This document shows, piece by piece, positions 18,179 to 24,471 of a stretch of DNA of 24,471 nt; the stretch's first letter is position 1; every line of letters starts with the position of its first letter. Both the position numbers and the translations under genes were made by a program. The DNA comes from Chara braunii (taxonomy: Eukaryota; Streptophyta; Charophyceae; Charales; Characeae), in assembly GCA_003427395.1 (NCBI GenBank), contig BFEA01000086.1, positions 2,928,406-2,952,876 on the forward strand, given 5' to 3'. A model generated the notes under the pieces. It did not search any database. It was not told where the DNA came from and saw nothing but the letters and a program-made list of their open reading frames with translations.

Positions 18179-18313
18179 GTCCGCCAGAATCCGAACTTCA
18201 CCGTCGCATCGGCGGGCATATGTTTACGTGTTTTCACCAGGATTTGTCACATGAGGGAACGAGTGCGTGAGAGAGAAAAAATACAGATCTAGGCGATCTT
18301 CGACATCGCCTGC

Positions 18314-18421
18314 ATGGCCAATGTTCGCCGTTGGACTGTCACGATTCGGCCCTGAGGGTTTGTTGATAAACAAGGTTCGATGCGGCCCGATGGCCAGTGT
18401 TGGTCGTTGGACTTTCACGAT
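18314..18421. repeat. 33-bp direct repeat, ~75-bp spacing
   Basis: ATGGCCAATGTTCGCCGTTG at 18314 onwards and ATGGCCAGTGTTGGTCGTTG at 18389 onwards continue as GACT(G/T)TCACGAT. Diverged tandem copies. Confidence 0.7.
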
Positions 18422-18600
18422 CAACTTTCCCCTTTGACGATCGTTAGAGATGGGGAGATGCCCGCGATCTGTGACAACGCTGGGAAGTGCTGGCCATCGC
18501 TGTGTGAAGAAACGACTTGGGATTGGAAGATCCGGTGTTCTCCGCGTGCGGGCACAAAAACGAACTTTGTGCTAAGTTCACGTTGGGAAGGCGGTGCAAT

Positions 18601-18751
18601 GAGTTCAAGCGAGAGATATTTGCTGGTCGGCGATCAATGGTTGGGTCAGCGATCGAACAGTGGATCAGTCATCGATCTGATGAATGGTACACTGTTTGAT
18701 TGCCGACCCAACAATTGTTCGTCGGCCACCAAATCTCTCTCGCTTGAACTC
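18601..18751. repeat. Long imperfect hairpin, 62-bp arms
   Basis: The arm 18601-18662 (starting GAGTTCAAGCGAGAGA) aligns without gaps to the reverse complement of 18690-18751, 53 of 62 positions identical, around a 27-nt loop. Four of the nine differences would be G.U pairs in a plus-strand RNA. It may be a MITE-like foldback or a microRNA/siRNA-precursor-like structure. No protein-coding role is seen. Confidence 0.8.
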
Positions 18752-18864
18752 TGCCCTCTCCGTTGCTCATTCTAGTGCTTGTTTGTTTGCCTGACCCGTT
18801 GATTGATTGAACCCTTGTTTGCAGCTTCGAAATGGCCTATGGTCTGAATGAGATGAGCATAAGT

Positions 18865-19036
18865 AGACACAAAACACAAAAACACAAAAACACATGAACA
18901 CGAACGCACAACCACGTTCCAGTCGAACCACACACGAATACGAACACGACACACGAACTGTCCATGGATCGACAAATCTGCCACTTGACTCTCTATTGTG
19001 GCACGGCACACGAACTGTCCATCGATCGACGAACCA
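18865..19036. repeat. CACAAAA run and a 29-bp direct repeat
   Basis: ACACAAAA units occur at about 18868-18893. CACACGAACTGTCCATNGAT followed by CGAC recurs from about 18950 and 19008 (58-bp spacing). A short (TTGA)n run lies near 18799. Confidence 0.65.
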
Positions 19037-20054
19037 CACAAGACACACGAGCTCGAACACGATCAACAAACTTAATGACTTGACTGCGACACAGTCTAGA
19101 GAATCGCCCAATTCGCCACACGTTTGGTTTGTCGCCAGGGGCTACGACACACGCGAACAGAATGATTGATTGAAGGAGGTGATTAACTTACAGGCACCAA
19201 CATCTCCGTGAACGCGCGCACTCGCCAGCATACACAATGAATCCCATTCATTTGTTGATTGGCAGACAACACCATTCATTGCTCTGTTCGGATCTTTCTT
19301 CGTTCGATTGTTGGTTGTTAGGTCGATCGATCGACCAATGACCTGCTGATTGATGGAGCGGTCGATTGGAATCGCGATTCGTTTTTCGCTGGGGTATTGG
19401 GTTATGCGAATCAAGTTGCCGACATGAAGAGGCTTTCGCGCACAAACCACCATACATCCATACGAACACAAACACAGCGGCACACATGCCACAACGTTCG
19501 CGCCCCGCTCTCGCCACGTGTCTCAGGTGGATGACGGATTTGTTGGAGGTCGCGACGTTTCTCGCTCATAACCACGCCCACCACCACAGATGGGGGACGC
19601 ATCGCTTGGCCCTCAACACCGGGCTCCACGTCATCAGACGGGGACCTCGTTCCGCAACGAGGCCATCGTTCGATATCGAACAATGGTTATCGACCGACAC
19701 TTCCATCTTCTTCGCGCATGTGGCCAAGGTGGAAGACCATTCCCCTCTCACCACGTGTTCATTGCAGCAGTCTTGCCATTAACACGAGGTAGAAGGGGTC
19801 GGCGCTTAGCGTTCATCACCGCTCCTGCCAACCAAGATCGTCTATGGCATCAATGCAGCACCGTGATTTCTCCTGTCCAGGTGCGCCGCCACATCGACGG
19901 GAGTTGAGCTCGCACTCCTTCCACCCACCGTTAGCCTGGTCTCAACGGCAAGCCTGTTGCGATCAACGCGTGGCGAATGGGGAATCGTGTTGCACCTTCA
20001 CACACACACACGAAAGCGATTTTCGGGCATTCTCGTCGCAGGGCGATTACGGGG
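19037..20054. other. Unassigned stretch with a 16-bp palindrome
   Basis: GGTCGATCGATCGACC at 19321-19336 is self-complementary. Several open frames of 60-138 codons overlap in conflicting frames and none has a recognisable motif. I support no gene here. Confidence 0.4.
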
Positions 20055-20825
20055 GGGGGAACATGCTGTCGGAGGACGTGGTGTCCCGACCCTCCTCTGT
20101 GTGCCAAGTTTCCACTCAGTACCGGCTTAGCTCTGGCACCTGCGGTTGTCGGGTAGTTCCCGGACCTCCATGCTTCGTTAAATAAGCCAGGCTGTAGCTT
20201 GCTATGGACCGGTCCAGTGCGCCACTGGACTTTCCATTGGTCCACGCAAGCCCAGTGCCCTGCTGTGCAACAGAGCACTACCGGCCTGAGGTCGTGGTAG
20301 CTGTCGGGCTCGCCTAGGGACGCGAAGGTGGAAGGACTGGCGCGGTCTTTTCTACTACGCGTTGAGTGCCTCCTAATCGGGTTATGGGCTAGATGTTGCC
20401 GTCGCCGTCGGGAAAATTGGGACCAGATAGGTACCCCAGACCCACTCTCTCTGTTGTGTGCACTGTGCAGTACGTCTGCTCACTCTCCGCTGCATACCAG
20501 ACGGACATCCGCTCACACGCCACTGTGCATGGGGGGGGGGGGTCCCTGCCTTGCAATGGGCCAGCCCGCAGCTCAAGCGACCGTCGGGCCCCGATGGTTG
20601 TGATCGGGACCAGAGGTGGGGGTCTAATAGCGGTAGTCCGCGCGGTTTTCCCAGCCGCGCGCCGGACTCCTGTAGCTAGGCTATGGGGTAGGTGCGGTGG
20701 CGACGGTCACCGTTAGAAGAAGGGGAAAAGGTTGAACGTTGAGCTTTGGATTTGTGCATAGATCCAGATCGTTGTCCTTGCGAGGCTGCGGCGCAACAGA
20801 ATTTTGAAGCGCCATCTTTCCTTTC

Positions 20826-20846
20826 TGTTGTTGTTGTTATTATTAT

Positions 20847-20879
<33 letters not shown>

Positions 20880-20880
20880 T
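20826..20880. repeat. (TTG)n(ATT)n microsatellite
   Basis: TTG repeats pass into ATT repeats, reverse-complementary in position to the run at 10024-10058. Confidence 0.95.
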
Positions 20881-21026
20881 AAATTCTCCTCTCCGATCTC
20901 CTCCTTTTTGTCACTTTGTGGGTAGCAAACGGTTCGTTTATAAACTTTGAGGCCTAGACTGACACGACCTCTCGCTTATCACTAGTGCTCGATCTGTTTG
21001 GTTGAACGCCGCGCGGTGGGACTCTA

Positions 21027-21121
21027 GAAGAGGGGCAACCTGCGGCCGCTTTGGTAGGAGGTCTATCACCCCCTCATGGAGGGTCATAAGCCCCCTCCTT
21101 GCCATCGGACGCGGGTACCCA
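21027..21121. promoter_or_regulatory. Highly conserved non-coding block, right arm
   Basis: Counterpart of 9750-9842, read on the opposite strand. It contains GGTAGGAGGT, ATCACCCCC, GTCATAAGCCCCCTCCTT and CATCGGAC. It lies about 300 bp upstream of the TATA box, similar to the left arm. Confidence 0.45.
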
Positions 21122-21418
21122 TTAGTGGTAGTCCAACAGTAAGCTTTGAAAGAAGGGAAACACCAGTAGGCATCCCGTTATGGGACCACTATGCTGAGCC
21201 TGCGGTCGTTTCACGTCTGAGGCGAGGCAGCAAGTGGCTGACAGTTGAAACTGACGCTGCGACTGTTGGTGTTTTGGTTTGCACGATCCCTTCTCTGTTT
21301 ATTCTTACTTTATTTTATTAACTTGAAAATTGTAGAATGTTGAAATTTGGAGCTCTGAAAATTATTCGAACCCTCCGTTTAGAATACAGGGATCGCAGTG
21401 TGGAAGCGACTCAGAGTC

Positions 21419-21426
21419 TATAAAAA
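21419..21426 (+). promoter_or_regulatory. TATA box of the right-arm ORF
   Basis: TATAAAAA about 160 bp upstream of the ATG at 21586, in a position matching the left-arm TATA box. Confidence 0.5.
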
Positions 21427-21585
21427 GAGAGTCTTTGACTGCGAATACATTGACGGCGTTGTTGTGTCGTGTGCTAGTGAGCTGAGGCGTCGAAACTAAG
21501 TGGCGTGCTCTAAGTGTTAGAGTGTGGCTATTTCGTAACTCTGCGCCCTGGTACTGTGTGCTGCCCGACCAAGAGGGGTTCAACC

Positions 21586-21906
21586 ATGGTGCACAACAGT
21601 GGGTTATACGGCTACAGGCCAAGATGCCTTCAATTTCTCTGGAAGTGGGAGTTGATGTCGGGAGAAGGACCTACGGTGACGACCGTGATGGACTACAACT
21701 ACGGTAGACAGGAGGCGAGACTGAGAGTTAACGTTGAAGGAGGGAAAGAAGAAGGAATGAGGGCAGACCCAGGCCTGCAGATGGCAATTACAGAGGCTAA
21801 GGACCGCGCAGAGAGAAGGTGCAGGCGGGACGGGGTCACGGACGAGATCAAGGTGAAGATCACTTACCTAGAAGAGGGGACATCCACGGATATGGCAGAG
21901 CGGTAG
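21586..21906 (+). CDS. Unrecognised small protein, right-arm copy, probably truncated
   Basis: The ORF encodes 106 residues from an ATG in good context (CAACCATGG). The frame is open upstream to about 21514, but this ATG best matches the left-arm homologue. Shared segments are GYRP, MSGEGP, VNVEG, AITEAK and RRDGVT. The frame stops at TAG 21904-21906, yet similarity to the left copy continues in the same frame afterwards (LDRD, AES, ASD, QSW, DQ), through a second stop at 21994-21996 and a third at 22065-22067. So this copy has probably lost its C-terminal third through nonsense changes, or the family tolerates a short form. Charged, soluble composition; no signal peptide, membrane segment or known domain. 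Function unknown. Confidence 0.5.
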   Translation: MVHNSGLYGYRPRCLQFLWKWELMSGEGPTVTTVMDYNYGRQEARLRVNVEGGKEEGMRADPGLQMAITEAKDRAERRCRRDGVTDEIKVKITYLEEGTSTDMAER

Positions 21907-22110
21907 CAGCAACACCTGGACCGGGACACTGAGGCTGAGAGCGACGCCAGTGACCTGAACGTGGAGACCCAGTCCTGGCATGGACTGGACCAGTAGAGAC
22001 ACGGCCACCCGCCTGCAGAGCCTGATGAGAGCGGCATGGAGGCCAACTCGAGGCGGCAGAAAGACTAGGTCCGTTGGGGCGGCTAGGAGAGGTCAACTCA
22101 CGAAGGGTGG

Positions 22111-23949
22111 TGCATGAGAAAGTGAACGGACACGAGAGAGAGGGGCAAGTGGGGCTGCTATGCGGTTGACATCATCGCCGATGAAGGGACGAGCGGCCAC
22201 TGTCGAGAGAGAGAGGACGAGCGAGAGAGAAGAGGGAGACAGCGTAACAACTATGTTGAAGAACGGGAGAAGGGAGAGGTTCATAGGTTAACGCGTGTCA
22301 ACCGGTCTCTGAGTGAGAGATAAGCAACTACAGGGGCGCGGGTAAGTGTGATCAGAGGAGAGAGTGAGAGGGAGTATCAGGAGAAGCCAATCGGGTCGCC
22401 TCCACTGCGAAGGTCGTCTGGTGATGGTGATCACAACCGCCAGTGGTATCTTGGCTCTTGCTTCGTGCTCGGACGTGGCTCTCATCCTGTCTTCACCGCG
22501 ATTGGGGCGAGCATCCTTTTGTGCTGATCCGTGACCACCAATATGCCCTTCTCGAAACGAGTATGTGGAAGGAGGATCTGCGCGAGCGCTTCGAATGACC
22601 CATGCATGATTCGATAGGGGAAGAGGCCGTGCAAGAAGAGACGAGGTTGCATGTGAAGACGGGGAGATGGAAGCGCGTACTGCATAGTCTGTAAGGGATT
22701 CACATGGTGCTGCACTAATCATCTTACGCGAGGAGAAGGGGCCAGTAAGCGGGAAGTGTTGTTAGTCTCCCGTGTGATGTGCAAAAGGGAGGACGTGCCC
22801 TTAAATTTTTGTTGACGGCAACTACTCCTGTGCATGGTTTTGGTTAGCGAGATAGAATGGGGTGATAATGGCATACCGAGAAAGGAGAGTCCAACAGTTG
22901 CACACAGAATAATGACCTCGAAATTTTGCTTTCTCTGAGAGCGAGAATAAGCGAGTCTCTTTCGCTGGCGTTTTCAGTACGGGTGCACGATAACTACTCT
23001 CTTTCTTGATATAGTACTGCATGAGCTAGCCTTGTGGTAGCTGCTGGTTAAGGCGGTGAAAATGGGCAACTATACTAAGCGCGAATTACGGGCGAGCCCT
23101 CGTTAGGTTGAGTAAAATACATCTGTTTACCGAGTATGAGCAAAATGATGATGTCTGTGGCAACAACTGTGAGGTGACATGGCTACTTCATGCATTTGAG
23201 TATCTGTAAGAAATTAACAACAACATAAGAGAAGTGTCGATTTAAGCCGAGGACTAAGGTACGTGCTAATTACGAAGGTTGATTGCTGCGGATAAGGTCT
23301 ACTGAGTCGGATGGGCGTTCGAACCTCGCGAGTGTTTGTCAAACTTGACTAATTTGAAATGTTGCTTTCATCATCTGTTGCTTTATTCGCTACCTCTCTA
23401 TATCCACGCGTGACAGATGGTCAGATATCTTCTTACTCATCCTGGCAAGCCAGAAGTAGCCAAGGACGTGTATCTCACGAGTGATAGAGATAATCAGCAG
23501 GGGCAATCACAAATACAAAAGAAAGAATAACTACTGTCTATTGGAGTGATAATGTGCAAGTGGTGAGGGTGAACGAACGAGTGTGCTATTGCGGAGTTCC
23601 GAGTCCTTCTCTCCTATGTATTTCTCCTACTCTGCTCCTGTACCCCAGAAAGCAGGCGTGCCCAACTGATGAGTTGCTCGGACTTATGTCGTTGGTCGTG
23701 ACAACGCCCTGTTTTCACGAGCACAAAGTAATGATAGGATAGTCTTGACCCAATCAAGTGACAATTTTCGCTACCTGTGATCCGATCGGAAAATACCCTG
23801 CTTGTTAACGACTTTGCTCGGTGGGTCCGGGATTATAGAGGGAATAGAGGCTCGCCGGTGTTCCCGCCTTATTTGGTTGATGGAAAAAGGGAAGTAATAT
23901 TGAAAAGAATCGCCTTCCTTCTCGCTAAGTTTTTATTCTGTGAATCCAC
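22111..23949. other. Unassigned stretch
   Basis: GA-rich pieces occur around 22132-22235. Open frames of 60-144 codons on both strands overlap and lack recognisable motifs. A GTTCGAACC word near 23318 resembles a tRNA T-loop, but no cloverleaf could be built. No gene is supported. Confidence 0.4.
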
Positions 23950-24200
23950 CTCGGCGGCGGCCAAGCGCGGCCGATTCCGCGGATGCGTCCGCGCAGACGC
24001 GCGGCTTTCACGCCACGTGGCGGCCAGAGGGGAAGGGGGTTGGGGATTCGGGAAGCTCCATGGGGCGGCGCAACCCCGGCCCCACCCCCTCCCACAAAAA
24101 AAAATGAAAAAAAAACAATTTTTGATTGGGGGGGTTGGGCTGGGGACGATGAGAAACGAAGAAAAAAAAAATGAACGCGTTTTTTTTCTTCTTTTTTTTT
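23950..24200. other. GC-rich patch followed by A/T homopolymers
   Basis: CGGCGGCGG, CCGCGGATGCGTCCGCG and C-rich runs precede poly-A (24096-24116) and poly-T (24180-24202) tracts. Frames through it are low-complexity. Confidence 0.5.
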
Positions 24201-24202
24201 TC

Positions 24203-24203
24203 G

Positions 24204-24236
<33 letters not shown>

Positions 24237-24271
24237 GGGGCCGGGGTCACCCCACCCCGCCTTTGATTGAT

Positions 24272-24303
<32 letters not shown>

Positions 24304-24471
24304 CGATTGATTGATTGATTCATTTAATATTTGATTTTGATTCTTTTTTTTTGTTGATTGATTGATTGATTGATTGATTGACTGATTGATTGATCGATTG
24401 ATTGATTGATTCATTTAATATTCGATTTTTTTTTTTTTTTTGATTGATTGATTGATTGGTGGGGGAAGGGT
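24203..24471. repeat. (GATT)n tract with duplicated modules
   Basis: GATT arrays at about 24203-24235, 24262-24320, 24353-24412 and 24441-24458 are separated by short spacers. The module GATTCATTTAATATTYGATTT plus a T run occurs twice (about 24316 and 24408), and GATTGGTGGGG occurs at both ends. The tract continues off the right edge. Asn-Gln-Ser-Ile frames on the minus strand are artefacts. Confidence 0.95.

Larger units (their letters stand above)
15905..18205. repeat. Higher-order tandem repeat array, ~490-bp period
   Basis: The phrase CTTGTGTGGTTGTT marks period starts at about 15910, 16390, 16935 and 17426. A related CTTGTGTTGCTGTT marks a second subunit at about 16249, 16740, 17287 and 17776. 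Each period thus splits into about 350 + 140 bp, and the 350-bp part contains a further ATCCACGGGGCACCTGGAAG subunit, so the array looks built from a ~140-bp monomer. Most subunits carry GCGAAGTTCGCCGGGATCCG and its CGAACTTC partner, which fold into an 8-bp hairpin, then AGGGTGCG and a GA run. The last copy (17776-18205) is more diverged. Many overlapping short frames exist on both strands, set by the repeat, and are not genes. Confidence 0.92.
20055..22110. repeat. Right arm of the diverged ~2.1-kb inverted repeat
   Basis: Homologous to the reverse complement of 8780-10865 over its length, with the same order of landmarks: AGTGCTCTG-type block, GTAGAAAAGAC block, microsatellite, conserved 21027-21121 block, TATA box and small ORF. 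The inner edge is about 20055, where GTCGGAGGAC matches the left arm. The outer edge fades near 22110. Confidence 0.85.

Noticed and set aside
15905-18205. CRISPR-like array (repeats with internal palindromes)
   Set aside because: Units are ~140-350 bp, spacers are not unique, and the context is eukaryotic; this is a satellite.
19366-19907. Two overlapping + strand frames of 105-138 codons
   Set aside because: Frames conflict, no motif or start context stands out, and minus-strand frames of similar length cover the same bases.
8235-22715. Further extension of the inverted arms outwards (a loose resemblance between 8250-8400 and the complement of 22550-22650)
   Set aside because: Only scattered words match; not distinguishable from chance by eye.
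23030-23340. Possible tRNA or SINE: a GGTTAAGGCGG-like A box near 23047 and GTTCGAACC near 23318
   Set aside because: Spacing is far too large for one tRNA and no cloverleaf stems could be formed.
23925-24323. Asn-Gln-Ser-Ile repeat protein on the minus strand
   Set aside because: Direct translation of the GATT microsatellite.

Overview
This window looks like nuclear DNA from a large, repeat-rich eukaryotic genome, most likely a plant or streptophyte alga. The grounds are a plant-type L1 (LINE) retrotransposon, an interstitial run of the plant telomere motif CCCTAAA, very many long GA/CT and GATT microsatellites, many poly-A/poly-T runs, and no operon-like gene packing. A charophyte such as Chara is a guess, not something the sequence proves. 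I see no complete, recognisable host gene. Introns cannot be ruled out, so short exons may be hidden in the stretches I describe as empty.

Layout. 1-600: GA, CT/poly-C and GATT simple repeats. About 695-6245: a decayed L1-like LINE on the + strand, with a degenerate ORF1, an ORF2 (endonuclease, reverse transcriptase, zf-RVT zinc finger) broken by stops and frameshifts, and a poly-A tail. 6246-6515: A-rich and T-rich debris. 6517-6996: two diverged ~240-bp tandem units, each with the same series of hairpins, one showing compensatory base changes. 7000-8600: a GC-rich minisatellite, a TGACGTCA cluster, weak unrecognised ORFs and a 22-bp perfect palindrome.

8780-10865 and 20055-22110: two ~2.1-kb arms that are diverged reverse complements of each other. 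Each carries a TATA box and a small ORF pointing outwards (minus strand on the left, plus strand on the right). The encoded proteins share roughly 59% of aligned core residues, while many third codon positions differ, so this protein family appears to have been under selection. I do not recognise the family. The arms enclose about 9 kb and may be the long inverted ends of an unknown element, or two independent copies inserted in opposite orientation.

Between the arms: 12039-15017 is an AT-rich interval with the same foldback sequence (TTGTTAGGTTTTCACGAA) at both ends, containing diverged ~228-bp repeats and the telomere-like run. 15602-18205 is a tRNA-Ala-like relic followed by a higher-order tandem array (~490-bp period) whose subunits carry a GAAGTTCG/CGAACTTC hairpin and usually end in GA runs. 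18601-18751 is a 62-bp-arm near-perfect hairpin. 18865-20050 holds short direct repeats. 22110-23950 has nothing I can identify. 23950-24471 is GC-rich and then becomes a modular GATT/poly-T repeat tract.

Nothing here forms a metabolic or regulatory gene set. The window reads as layered repeats and mobile-element remains, with the paired outward-facing ORF family and the structured tandem units as the parts least explained by known categories.
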